NCBI GenBank assembly: GCA_001724265.1
Contig: MEDY01000060.1
Span: forward strand, 1 to 64,000
Direction of reading: 5' to 3'
DNA: 64,000 nt
From: Rhizaria sp. SCN 62-66
Taxonomy: Eukaryota; Rhizaria, unplaced
Part shown: in pieces, positions 11,377-21,003 of the stretch
Layout: each line of letters opens with the position of its first letter
Position numbering within the stretch: position 1 is the stretch's first letter
The notes under the pieces: model-generated
Database searches by the model: none
Seen by the model: the letters and a program-made list of their open reading frames with translations, nothing else
What the model was told of the DNA's origin: nothing
Translations under genes and position numbers: made by a program

Positions 11377-12228
11377 GCAGCTACGAGGGTTCTTCTCATG
11401 ATCGGTACAGGTGTCGCAGTATGTTGTGAATCAAGGGATTCTAGCGAGAGAACCGAGATGTAACGAGGAGGTGCACGGAACTGCTCACAAACACGTCACT
11501 GTCGTCGTGTTTATGTAGAACGTGATGCGTGTCCTTTCTCGAAGCATATCGTGTTCTATTGTTTCTCCTTTGTTTGAACTTTTCAACACTTTTCATCGCT
11601 GCTTTGTGGCAGATCGGAACATTCACACTTGATGGTGCAATTTCTTTCATTCCTTATATCACTCATTGTAACGCACTAAACTCTCTTGTGCAAGTCCGTT
11701 CATCCTATCGTTTTTATTCCGCCTATCTTTCGTTTCTTTTATTTCCGTGTATTTTAATATTCTTTTTGTATGAATCACTTTCTGCCGTAGCATGGCCACC
11801 ATGGCATGCACGGTGCGTGTTTTGCGTTTCTCTTTCAAATCAAAACAACGTTACACATTCAAGCTGCTTTTCCCAAGACGACATCCAAATGCAAACATGT
11901 CTAATATATCTTCTAAAATTCCGAATGTTATGCCCACAAGCACTGCCTGGCTTGGGAGGCGGCTGATGGAATTTTTTTCGATCTCTCGAATACAGTCAAA
12001 TTGCATTTTAACGAATAAGTATTGAATTATTTAAACACAAAAAACTGAGTTTATATGTTGCTTTTTTATTTCAATCACGGAATGTAATTGACAACATTTC
12101 AAGTCTCTGGTTAACTTGACCTCAGGTGCATTATGAAAATGTCGGCAGATACAACCGGCTTAAACAGTAGGCCAGAGCGACAAACTCAGTTGTCTAGTTT
12201 TTTCTTTTTCAAGTTCGTTCGTTCGCCA
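11377..12228. other. Convergent AT-rich 3' flanks
   Basis: 852 bp between the ends of the LIM-RhoGAP gene (+) and the acyltransferase gene (-). It is strongly AT-rich with T-runs. An open frame across 11529-11966 is hydrophobic only because it is T-rich and lacks the GC-rich codon use of the neighbours. No gene called. Confidence 0.5.
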
Positions 12229-13764
12229 TCACCAAATCTCGAGCTGCGCGTCGGGCTGTCCGAAGCGCGCCTTATTCCGGTCAAACAGCGCGACGAGCGT
12301 CTGCGTGTACCGCCCGTGCCACAGCCGCACATCCTCAAGCGTTGGCTGCGCAATACGCGGCAGCCGCAGCGGGGCGCCGAAGACGGTGTGCATGCCGTGC
12401 GTGCTGTGCGGCAGCAGTCCCGGGGCGCCCCAGGGGAGGACACCGGGAATCTGCCAGCGGTTGAGCCAGAGTCGCAGTCGCAGCAGGCCTGGCACGTTTG
12501 CGTAGTTGCGCTCCTCGCCGAACGTGTAGACTGGCAGCAGCGCGTACCCGTGGCGCAACGCGAACTTGACGAACCCGCGGCGGCGCTTGAGCCACACGCG
12601 GTGTCGTCCGCGCGCGTAGATAGTCGCCTCTTCGAACCCGCCTGGAAGCAGCGCGACGTCGCGGCCGCGGCGCATGAGCCCGGCCACCGTGGCCGCGTCG
12701 GCCGGCGCGTAGCCGCACCAGCGGAGGATGAAGCAGAAGGGCGCGAGGCGGTGCAGAAAGGAGGAGATGAGGAACGTCACGCGCGGGTTCGCTGCATGTA
12801 ACTGCGGACTAGCAACGCCGCCGAGCCAGAAACTCATTGGAAAGATTCCGTGCGGGTGGAAGGCGAGCATCACCGGCGGACTTCCTGTCGCTGCAGACCC
12901 AGACTGCGACTGCGCGCGAGAAATAGCGTCAGACAGTGGAGCGGATAGATTGGCGTTGGCGGCGGCAAACTTGGCTGCTGAGAGCGGGGCGGGCGGGGAC
13001 TGGAGGCCTGGAGGATCAATGTCGTCGCTCTCGCTGGCGCACTCGTCATAGTACGGAAGCGGGGAACCCATTTCCTCCGATGGCGACGGCGACGGCAGCT
13101 GCTACAAGTCAAAGTACGACAACGGTGGCGGCAGAGCGGGCTGTTTGGGCCAAGACGCAGCCTCCTCGCACTGCAGCTTCAGTGGCACCAGCTTCAAATC
13201 GTCTCCAATCTCTGCCTTGGCCTCAGCCTCTGTGTTGGCGTTGGCCTCGGCCTTCGCTACTGGAGCATGCTGTTGTTCTGCGCACGCTTCGGCCTTAACT
13301 GCGGCGGCGCTATCAGCGCTAGATTCGGCCTGCGTTGCGGCGTCCGCGTCGAAGGGCTCGTGACGAATAGCGCGCAGGGCGCCCTCTTCAAAGGTGACTG
13401 AAGTGCCGTGCGGCTGGTAGAACTCGTGGGGACGCGTGGCGCTGCCCAGGAGCCAGATGGCGAATGGCCAGGGCTTGATTTCAACCAGGAGCGCGTAGAT
13501 TTGCGGCAGCAGCAAGCACGTTGCGGCGACGATGTAGCCGCGGTAAAGCAGAAACGCAATCAAAAATGGGCAGATGGAGCTGAATACCCACACCGTGATC
13601 AGAAGTCCGATCGCAACCTTCGATAGCAGGTGCTGGGCGGGCGGGAACGGTCCGCTCGTGCTCACGTGCAGATAGTCCGACTTTGGGTCAAGGGACTTAT
13701 TGGCCGCTGCGGGGGCCCTCGTCGCAGAAACAGCATCGGAATTGCAGAGCATAGCCGATGCCAT
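12229..13764 (-). CDS. DGAT2/MOGAT-family acyltransferase, one in-frame TAG
   Basis: Members of this ER family esterify diacylglycerol (or monoacylglycerol or wax alcohols) with acyl-CoA. Read through one TAG at 13102-13104 the gene gives 511 residues and ends in TGA. The N-terminal part (residues 1-220) holds the family's hydrophobic hairpin (KVAIGLLITVWVFSSI to YALLVEIKPW, about 48-100), followed by an Ala/Glu-rich insert. The C-terminal part holds the catalytic HPHG box (FHPHGIFPM), LLPGGFEEA, the GFVKFALRHG...PVYTFGE block and a terminal LFDRNKARFG. Both halves are needed for a family-standard protein and share one reading frame. Read with TAG as a stop, each half would be a broken gene. 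Substrate choice (DAG, MAG or wax) cannot be told. Confidence 0.85.
13102..13104 (-). other. In-frame TAG between the halves of the DGAT2-type gene
   Basis: The minus-strand codons are GAC TTG TAG CAG CTG. The frame before it runs 220 codons from the ATG at 13764, and the frame after it runs 290 codons to the TGA. I find no GTACG, GTAAG or GTGAG donor in the roughly 200 nt upstream, so an intron ending at this AG is unlikely. Confidence 0.78.
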
Positions 13765-13816
13765 GCGTTAAGTACGGGAAATGCAGTTTTATCGTTCGTA
13801 GAGGCAATACAGAGTG

Positions 13817-13870
13817 ATGCTGCGATCAGTTTCTTCCCCCCTTCGTCGCGTCTCGTGCAGCCCAAGAGGG
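13817..13870 (+). CDS. Possible first exon of the 14107-17154 gene
   Basis: ATG at 13817 opens 18 codons (MLRSVSSPLRRV...) ending at GGG followed by GTGAGT. A pyrimidine-rich stretch ending in TTTTAG at 14031 would be the acceptor. Joining 13870 to 14032 keeps phase 0 with the downstream frame and would give a 1,058-residue protein. The donor differs from the GTACG type used by the other introns, so this is tentative. Confidence 0.3.
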
Positions 13871-14106
13871 GTGAGTGCGGTCGGAAGATCTTCAGATAGC
13901 TGGACTACCATGGGCATTCCGTCTATTGATCAAAGAGTGTGATATGCGATGGCAACGATTTATATTCCGTTCGATTTTTAAATTAATTCTCGACAACATT
14001 TGTTCTACCTTGCTCTTTTGGCTTCTTTTAGACTCGCTTTCAGGCTCCCCTTCCTGACAGCGCCACCGATTGCAGTCCAGGTTCAGTGGCGACTGTCATC
14101 TTGCCA

Positions 14107-17100
14107 ATGGACGAGTGGCTCCTTCTGAACGCGCGTTTGGGGCAGCTTCTCTATGTCCACCACCACTCCCAGCCGCTGCAGGACTGGAGTCCCGCGTCTC
14201 TGTCGTCTCCCGCGGCGTCATTCCCGGCCTCCGATGCTGTCACACCGGAGGTAACGCAGCTCGCACGCCGTGCGTTCGCGTTCTTCAAGGCCAGCGAGAA
14301 CGACATCCACTACACGACGGACGCCTCCAACCCTTGGTGCCAGTTTGCGGCGCAGCTCAACGACGTTGCGTCGCGCATCATCGCGTCAGTGGACCGTCCC
14401 GGCGAGTCCATGCGCGTGGCGCATCTCGCCTCGTTGAATATGATCGCTGTGATGACCGTGCGCAACCCACTCGCGCGCGGAATCACCGCCGACGTCATGG
14501 ACTGGCTTTGTCTCTCGTATACAGTCGCGTTACTGCCGCCACACGTTCAAGCGTCCGTGTTCGATGTCGCCGGCGCCGCCTCAGGTCTCGCTGCTTCTGG
14601 CCTGGCCGGCGCGGCTACAGGGCTCGCTAGCGGCGTTAACGGCGGTGGTAACGGCGGCGGCAATGGCGGCAGTGGTAGTAGCGGTGGTGGCGGCGGCGGC
14701 GCGATCCCGCAACGGCTTGTCCCGCTGCCGCGCTGGCCCCTGCTGGAGCTGTCGTACTCTCCGTCCCTCGTCTCCGGCGGCCCGGTGCGCTCGGCGTCGC
14801 AGCCCGCCGTCGGGTCGTCGTCCCCGCTAACCGCTGCGGCCGCCACCGTGGGGCTGTCGCCCGTGATGCTGCGCTGGATGAGGCTGTTGGTCTCGCCCGC
14901 CACCTTGTTCGTCGCCGTTGACGCACTAGAGCGATACGCGGTCTGGGAGTACATCCACAGCGCGTCGCTGGCGCTGCCCGCCGCCGCAGTCTCCGCGGTG
15001 CCCACCCCGCGCTTGCCGCCGCCCCCGCTGTCGGCGGGCCCCGTCTCCATGGCCGCAGCAGCAGCAGCGCTTGGACAGACCGCGTACGACGACGACGCGT
15101 CCCCGGGGCCCGACTCCCTCACCGCCACGACCTCACCGGTGGCGACATCACCAGTGACAACATTGCCTGCGGCAGCGTATCCCGGCATTATGCCCACATA
15201 CGCCCACACGCCCACGCCCGCGTCTGCCCAGTCGCCCGCTCCCGCGCCCGCGGTTGCACCTGCGCCTGCGCCTGTGGTTGTGGGCGTTCCGGCTTTCGCG
15301 CCCGCGCCGTCGCCGCTGCGTCTGCCGCGCCCGCTGCCTTTACCACCGTGGTATCTGCTCGTTTCCCCCAGCGGCGCGCGGCGGCTGGCCGTTTTTGACG
15401 TCGGCGCCCGCACATTGGCCTCTGTCACAGGCGCGCTCGAGGGGCACGAGCCCTCTGGGCCCTCTGGCCACGGGCTCGCGGGCCAGGCGTTATCCAAGCA
15501 CGGACTCTGCTTCACAGGCGGGCCCGCGGCAACGGCACTGAACCCAGCGCCTGTGTCGGTGCAAACCTTCCACGGGACCGCCGCGACGGCGTTCTCGTGC
15601 TCTAGCGCGCACTGCTACAAGCGCTGGCGACCCAACGCCGCTGCTGTGGCCGCCGCGGCCGCCGCGGGGGGCGCCGGGGCCGCGGTGGCCGCGACCGGCG
15701 GCGTCTACGACAGCGGCCCCCCCTCTGCCGCTCCGGTGACGAACAACAACGCTGCGGCGCACGCGGCGAGCGCGGCGGCGAGCGCGGCGTTGCAGTTCCC
15801 GCCCGTGCCGTGTGCGTGTGCGTGTCTGGCGATGAGCAAGCTTGCCGCCGCCGCGCTCGCAATGGCTGAGCTTGACGTCGATCGTGCGCTCGCGCTAGAA
15901 CATACCACGGACGCAGACGCGAACAATGCTGACGCCGGCGGGGATTACGCTGACGCCAGTAGCGCCGCGGTGGCAGACGCTGAGTCGGGCGGAGGCGTAC
16001 GCGTGGGCACCGCGGCCTTGGGGGCTCGCTCGTCGAAGCAGCAGCAACAGCAGCGGGCCTCTGCAGCATCAGCAAGGTCCCCTGCGGCGGCGGCATCCTC
16101 TGCGATGCGCGGCGGGGAAGCGCCTCAGCGTGCGACTTTCTCGCTCGGCCCCTGGCTTGTGGCGACTGCGCCCATCTCCCCCGCCGACCCGGCTGTGCCG
16201 CGCGACGGCCGCGCCTCGCCTGCGTTTGTGGTGCTCTACCCTGTCCCGCGGCGGCCCGCGGGCGACGCCACCGCGGAGGCCGCCGCAGCGGTTGAGGCTG
16301 CCGTCGCAGCCTCGGACGCCTTCCGTGCCGCGCTTGACACAGGAGGCTACGGCCTTGACGCCGGACACGGCCACCACGGCCACCACGGCGGCTCTGGCTC
16401 GAGCAGCTCCAGCTCGGGCTCCAGCCCCGGCCGCAGCACTGGCGCTGGCGCTGCCGGTGCCGGTGCGGGCGCGGGTCCTGCGGCGACGGTTGCGACTGGC
16501 AGCTCTGACCGGAGCTCTGACCGCGTCTCAGACCGTGTTTCGGACCGCGTTTCTGATCGAAGCGCACGTAGCTCCCCGCTCGCGAGCGCGGCGGCGAGCG
16601 CGGCGGCGAGCGCGGGCAATAGTCCGCTGTGCAGCCCCGTCGCACTGGCGGTGCCTTCACAATCACACTCGCACACACACTCGCACAACGCGCACAGTGC
16701 GCACTCGCATACTGCGCAGCATAACTTGCACACGCACACCAACTCGCGGCCTCACTCGCGCGCACACGCCAAGTCCGCGCAGCCCTCGCCAGTGCTTTCG
16801 AGCGGGCGGCGCGCACTGGCCACGGCGACGGCGGCCGCGGTGGCCGCAGACCGGTCGTTCGCGCTGCTCGAACAGGAGGCAGCCGTGCTCGCGTTGAGCC
16901 GCATCGCGGGACGGATCGCGCCATTCTGGGCCTGGGCCGCCGCGCAGCCTTCGGCGCAGTCGCTCGTCACTGGCACCGGCGCGATGGGCGCTATGGGCGC
17001 AATGGGAGCGATGGGGGCCATGGGGGCGGCGGGACCGCTCGGAGTGCTGGGCGGCGGGGCGCTCGGTGGCGCGGGCGCGATGGGCGACACGGGGGCGCCA

Positions 17101-17154
17101 GCCAGTGCGCTGGGCCATGACAATGCACCCTTCGACCCGTTCCGCGTGACGTAA
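14107..17154 (+). CDS. Large low-complexity protein, unrecognised
   Basis: The ATG at 14107 (MDEWLLLNARL) starts a 1,015-residue frame ending in TAA; an upstream exon may extend it. The first 150 residues look folded and helical (DIHYTTDASNPWCQF, ADVMDWLCLSY). The rest alternates short ordered blocks (LPPWYLLVSPSGARRLAVFDVG, cut by long Ala/Pro/Gly/Ser spacers; FSLGPWLVATAPISPA; LEQEAAVLALSRIAGRIAPFW) with repeats such as a four-fold SDRVSDR-type run near residue 800 and a GAM run near residue 960. There are several His-rich SH/TH stretches near 865-895. No transmembrane segment or catalytic motif is visible, and I do not recognise the family. The last 24 nt of the CDS recur 70 nt downstream. 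Confidence 0.7.
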   Translation: MDEWLLLNARLGQLLYVHHHSQPLQDWSPASLSSPAASFPASDAVTPEVTQLARRAFAFFKASENDIHYTTDASNPWCQFAAQLNDVASRIIASVDRPGESMRVAHLASLNMIAVMTVRNPLARGITADVMDWLCLSYTVALLPPHVQASVFDVAGAASGLAASGLAGAATGLASGVNGGGNGGGNGGSGSSGGGGGGAIPQRLVPLPRWPLLELSYSPSLVSGGPVRSASQPAVGSSSPLTAAAATVGLSPVMLRWMRLLVSPATLFVAVDALERYAVWEYIHSASLALPAAAVSAVPTPRLPPPPLSAGPVSMAAAAAALGQTAYDDDASPGPDSLTATTSPVATSPVTTLPAAAYPGIMPTYAHTPTPASAQSPAPAPAVAPAPAPVVVGVPAFAPAPSPLRLPRPLPLPPWYLLVSPSGARRLAVFDVGARTLASVTGALEGHEPSGPSGHGLAGQALSKHGLCFTGGPAATALNPAPVSVQTFHGTAATAFSCSSAHCYKRWRPNAAAVAAAAAAGGAGAAVAATGGVYDSGPPSAAPVTNNNAAAHAASAAASAALQFPPVPCACACLAMSKLAAAALAMAELDVDRALALEHTTDADANNADAGGDYADASSAAVADAESGGGVRVGTAALGARSSKQQQQQRASAASARSPAAAASSAMRGGEAPQRATFSLGPWLVATAPISPADPAVPRDGRASPAFVVLYPVPRRPAGDATAEAAAAVEAAVAASDAFRAALDTGGYGLDAGHGHHGHHGGSGSSSSSSGSSPGRSTGAGAAGAGAGAGPAATVATGSSDRSSDRVSDRVSDRVSDRSARSSPLASAAASAAASAGNSPLCSPVALAVPSQSHSHTHSHNAHSAHSHTAQHNLHTHTNSRPHSRAHAKSAQPSPVLSSGRRALATATAAAVAADRSFALLEQEAAVLALSRIAGRIAPFWAWAAAQPSAQSLVTGTGAMGAMGAMGAMGAMGAAGPLGVLGGGALGGAGAMGDTGAPASALGHDNAPFDPFRVT

Positions 17155-17224
17155 GGAACGCGTGACTAAATGCGTACCTCTAGGCTACCTTAACGCGTCC
17201 TTAGACCAATTCCGAGTGACATAA
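17131..17224 (+). repeat. CDS-tail direct repeat across the stop codon
   Basis: The last 24 nt of the CDS (17131-17154, FDPFRVT-stop) are copied at 17201-17224 with 19 of 24 positions identical. The copy reads LDQFRVT-stop, so two of the five changes are synonymous and the stop is kept. The offset is 70 nt, which is not a multiple of three. A shorter third trace (TGACGTAA...CGCGTG) follows near 17240. Confidence 0.75.
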
Positions 17225-18587
17225 CCTGTGATGGAGCGCTTGACGTAACGCGTGCCTTATGTGTGTCCCTTATTGCGTCCGTGCGCCGAGTACATACTGG
17301 CTCTTGTTTGGCCACTGGCCGTCATTGTTTATTAGACTTGTTGTAGATAATAATATGTTGTGTTGCTTTTGAACGCGCAGGCCACGGGATAGCTGGCCTG
17401 TGCGACTTTGATTGAAACATACCTTGGCTTGATGCAAGCTGTTTATTCTCTGACTCGACTCTGACTCCCACCCTGTAGATGCTCTGTTGATGCTCTCCCT
17501 CTTTACATGTGTTTGCGCAAACAGGAAACTGGTGCGCTCACATGTTGTTCCCCATTTTTTCAGTCAGTTCACGTCATTCTTGTGTTGAACTGTTTTTTTA
17601 TTTTTGTACTGTACTATATTTCTGCTGTGTTCCCTTTTTTTTGTTGTTGGTGATATTTCTTTGTGTGTGTTTGTGTTTGTGATGCAATAAGTCTTGATTG
17701 ATCATCGCGACTTGATTTTTTTCCTCTGCATGCCGTGCGCGCGCAATTTTGATGTGACTAAAACGCATGAGGATTCCTATTCCGGGTTTCTCATAAGATG
17801 TTACATTAATTATTGAATTATTCCTTGCCCCTTATTGATGAGTCTCAATATATGGAGGGTAAGCAAATGACGTGTGATTGTATTTTTTTACATCTGTACG
17901 TACTGCTCTTTGGTCGATCACACACCGTTGCGAGCGACACTGGGATTATGTCCCCGAAGTTTGCTATGTTCTGTGATTGACCCCTGTGATTCGTTGTTAT
18001 ATTTGAATTTCTATCGTGTTTCCTGTTCGATTTCAGTGTTGTTCTCTGTATTTATTGTGCCTGTTGTTTTTTGAGTTCCGCGCTTTTTTTCCTGTGTGGA
18101 GGTCCGTCCTAAATTGATTCGTGCTTGCAACAATAAAACGATGTTAAGCTAATGATTATTTTATCAAGAAGGATACGCGGCGTATAATTCCCTTGTTTCG
18201 TTCTCAAACTATTAGACTGCATTCATGGTTTCTCGCGCATATGCTGACTGAGTGAGTGACAATTAAGATGCCATCGAGAACGAGAGACGTACGTACTTGA
18301 TTTGTAACCTTATGTAAACTGTGTATTGAAGGAAGTTCAGTGCCACCGTAGCACACGAGCACGCAGAGTCAACACCACTGTAGTTGTGGCGCAGTCCTGT
18401 GCGCACGCGGTCACGGCAACGTGGCAACGACGGGCCCGCATAAGCATAATAGTGAGATCCGGACGTCAAACACATCACATAAGTAGACGTAGCAAGTACT
18501 CAAGTGAACTCAAGCACTGATTACAAGGAGACTTCCACACAGTCACGGCGTCGTCGGTATTACTGCTTCGTCGCCTGTTCAGCGCGT
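17155..18587. other. Long convergent AT-rich spacer
   Basis: 1,433 bp between the ends of the 14107 gene (+) and the GT8 gene (-). Apart from the tail repeat at its left end it holds T-rich and GT-rich simple sequence (about 17590-17690) and an AATAAA near 18130. No coding signal on either strand. Confidence 0.5.
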
Positions 18588-20567
18588 TCACGTATGTCCG
18601 CCCTTCCACTTCTCCAGCGCGGCGGGCTGCGAGAAGACGAGGAGGCGAACCAACGCGGGGTACGCTGAAGCAAGCCAATGCCCCCAGAGGAAAAGCGCCG
18701 AAATCAAGATGAAGATCTTAAGCACGAACATGATGAAATAGTCTCCGTGGAGAAAGATGAACGTGAGCTGCATGAGCACTGTGGGCAGGAGCAGCCGCAG
18801 CGGGGACGTGACCTCGCGCACAGCCCACGACAGCACGCCGGGGGGCAGACCACCGGGGGGCTCGAGCAGCGCGCAGAGAGCGAGCACCGCAGCGGGGGCA
18901 GAGGACCGCGGGTCCAGCGCGGTGGCCACGGGCGCGGCGGGGGCCTCGGGGGCGCGCAGGGCCGTGGGGCCGACGAGCGGGGTGAGCAGCAGCAGCGCGG
19001 CGATACGGAAGAAGAGCAGGTGAACCGCGACGAGCAGGCAGATGTACATAGGCCATGCTTCGTAGTAGAGGACGTTCGCGGGCATCATAGCATACGCGGC
19101 GAAACCGGCCGCGAGCGTGAGCGCGTAGCCCAGCGGGTAGCCGACAACGTTCCAGCCGGCCGAGGCGCCCGCGCGCACAATCGCGAGCACAGCGCGGAGC
19201 CACAGCGCACCGGGGGCAGACCCGGCTACCCCGGCCGCGCCCGCCGCGCCCGCGGAGGTGGCCTCGGGGACGTCGAGTGAGCCGTGCAGCAGCGCAAACA
19301 GCGCGTCCAGCGGGCGTTGCGCGAGGAAAACCAGCGCGAGCACCAAGCACGAGTACGATATTAGGAAGGGCGCGGAGGACTCGGGCACCAGAATGGCCTT
19401 CCAGTAGGCCCAGACCCAGTGGACGTTAAAGTAGATTCCGGGCAGCCAGTACCACGGCTTGAAGCGCGGCCACGAGAGCGAGTGCGCGGGCACGTCAAAC
19501 ACGGAGCTGGACGGCATGGACGCAAACTCCTTGACGCGCGCGAGTGACCAGTCGTACTTTTCGATCCAAAACAGCGGGTTAAGCGCGTAACCGGAGGCTA
19601 GACGCATGCGGGGCACGTCTTGCTGCCCCGCGGAAGGCACAAACGCCGGCGCAGCCTCCATGGACCAGAAGTGCGTAAGCAGGAAGTCTTCCCACGCGCG
19701 CTGGCACTCGGCGTCGTCGGTCGCGGCTGCGGCGGCGCGGGCGATGGGCGAGGTGGCGTCGGCGGCGGCTTCGAGGAGAGAGCGGTGCATCGCAGCGTCG
19801 GGCTTAATTACGAGCAGTGCGGCGGCGTACCACTGTAAGTTCATGTAGACCATGCAGAAGCGGCCACAGAGGAAAAGCTCGTCCATGTTGAGCTGCACCA
19901 CGTGGTCTGCGTCGAGCCACACGACGCGGTCAAAGCGGTCGTGCAGTGCGTACATGTGCAGCGGAGCAAAGTCCTGCTTGCAAACGCCGAGCGTCGTGGC
20001 GGCTGAGTTGATCACCTCGGGGGCCGTCATGCCGAGCGGGTATGGCGCGGGCGCGCTCAGGGGAGACGGCGCGGCCGAGGACGAGTGCGCGGGGCGAGCG
20101 CCGTCGACGGCCGGGGATGGCATGTCGATGACGGTGGCACCGTGAGAGCGGAAGACGTCGACGGTAGACTGGCGCACGTTGGCGCCGACCATGACGATAA
20201 TCTGGCGCTTGGAGCCGGTGTGCTTGAGGGACTCGATGGCAACGCGGATGCCTGTGACGCGCTGGTCGTCGTCCCAACGCCCCTCGACAAAGGTGAAGGC
20301 GTAGGCGGTGCGACTTTCCTCGTACGCGCCGTCCCACTTGACGTTGAACACGGTGGACTTGTTCGCAGGACCCAGGCTGGCCAGCGCAGAGCTCCGCACG
20401 GGGGTCACAGAGCGCCAGGCGGTGAAGAGGTACACCAACAGGACGAAAATAGGTACGACAACTGACAGAAAGGCCAGCGGACGGATGGGAGAGACGACAT
20501 TGCGCCGACGCAGAGACGTTCCCGCAATGCGAGAATCGTTATCGGCGTTCAGCATAGTGACACCCAA
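18588..20567 (-). CDS. GT8 glycosyltransferase with multi-pass tail, IPUT1-like
   Basis: 659 residues, single exon, TGA stop. The N-terminus is a type II signal anchor (about 27-52, PLAFLSVVVPIFVLLVYLF). The GT8 domain follows (about 70-370): YAFTFVEGRWDDDQ, RQIIVMVGA, the metal-binding DAD in VVWLDADHVV (about 217-219), and the family's late block DVPAHSLSWPRFKPWYW. The C-terminal third has at least six hydrophobic segments (about 385-650). The combination of GT8 plus a multi-pass tail matches the plant inositolphosphorylceramide glucuronosyltransferase (IPUT1/PGSIP6) branch rather than soluble glycogenin. If so, it glycosylates inositol-phosphoceramide in the Golgi. Donor sugar and acceptor are inferred from topology only; a glycan-wall role is an alternative. 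Confidence 0.78.
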   Translation of the reverse strand: MGVTMLNADNDSRIAGTSLRRRNVVSPIRPLAFLSVVVPIFVLLVYLFTAWRSVTPVRSSALASLGPANKSTVFNVKWDGAYEESRTAYAFTFVEGRWDDDQRVTGIRVAIESLKHTGSKRQIIVMVGANVRQSTVDVFRSHGATVIDMPSPAVDGARPAHSSSAAPSPLSAPAPYPLGMTAPEVINSAATTLGVCKQDFAPLHMYALHDRFDRVVWLDADHVVQLNMDELFLCGRFCMVYMNLQWYAAALLVIKPDAAMHRSLLEAAADATSPIARAAAAATDDAECQRAWEDFLLTHFWSMEAAPAFVPSAGQQDVPRMRLASGYALNPLFWIEKYDWSLARVKEFASMPSSSVFDVPAHSLSWPRFKPWYWLPGIYFNVHWVWAYWKAILVPESSAPFLISYSCLVLALVFLAQRPLDALFALLHGSLDVPEATSAGAAGAAGVAGSAPGALWLRAVLAIVRAGASAGWNVVGYPLGYALTLAAGFAAYAMMPANVLYYEAWPMYICLLVAVHLLFFRIAALLLLTPLVGPTALRAPEAPAAPVATALDPRSSAPAAVLALCALLEPPGGLPPGVLSWAVREVTSPLRLLLPTVLMQLTFIFLHGDYFIMFVLKIFILISALFLWGHWLASAYPALVRLLVFSQPAALEKWKGGHT

Positions 20568-21003
20568 TGTATGCTAGGACGATTAAAAAAGCCGTTATAC
20601 GGAGTTTGGCGACAGCTTTCAGGCCTCTTAATCTCATCGTCTTGTTTGCGCCACGGGGCAGTCGGCCGCAGCTACGGTGGCGGTTGGAAATTTGTGGTGG
20701 ACCGAAAAAGCCACATTGGCCAGTCTTCGAATAGATCTAGCGAGACATAGTGTCAGTGAAGTAGTGTTGTTATTAACAATAACTGCAGTTGAAGACGCAT
20801 TTTACTTGTCATTTGTATTCTTTTAGTTATCATCGATCAGAATTCTGTCTATCAATGCCTCAAAATGCTATCGCTCACACCCTGCTCATTCTTACGTCAC
20901 CCGACCCCTTTGCCGCACGCGCTTTCACTTTGCGTGCTTTAGGAAGACACTAAACTACGTTTTACACATCGGCCACGTTTGTCGGTACTAAGATTCGGCC
21001 ACT
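20568..21003. promoter_or_regulatory. Divergent spacer between GT8 and SPX-EXS genes
   Basis: 436 bp AT-rich region between two divergent start codons; it should carry both promoters. No repeat or RNA gene seen. Confidence 0.45.

Noticed and set aside
11529-11966. Hydrophobic 145-codon frame that looks like a membrane protein
   Set aside because: It lies in T-rich 3' flank and its hydrophobicity comes from T-rich codons; codon use differs from all genes here.
14029-14031. A fifth in-frame TAG just upstream of the 14107 gene
   Set aside because: It follows a strong pyrimidine tract (GCTTCTTTTAG) and is better read as a 3' splice site. I did not count it as a sense TAG.
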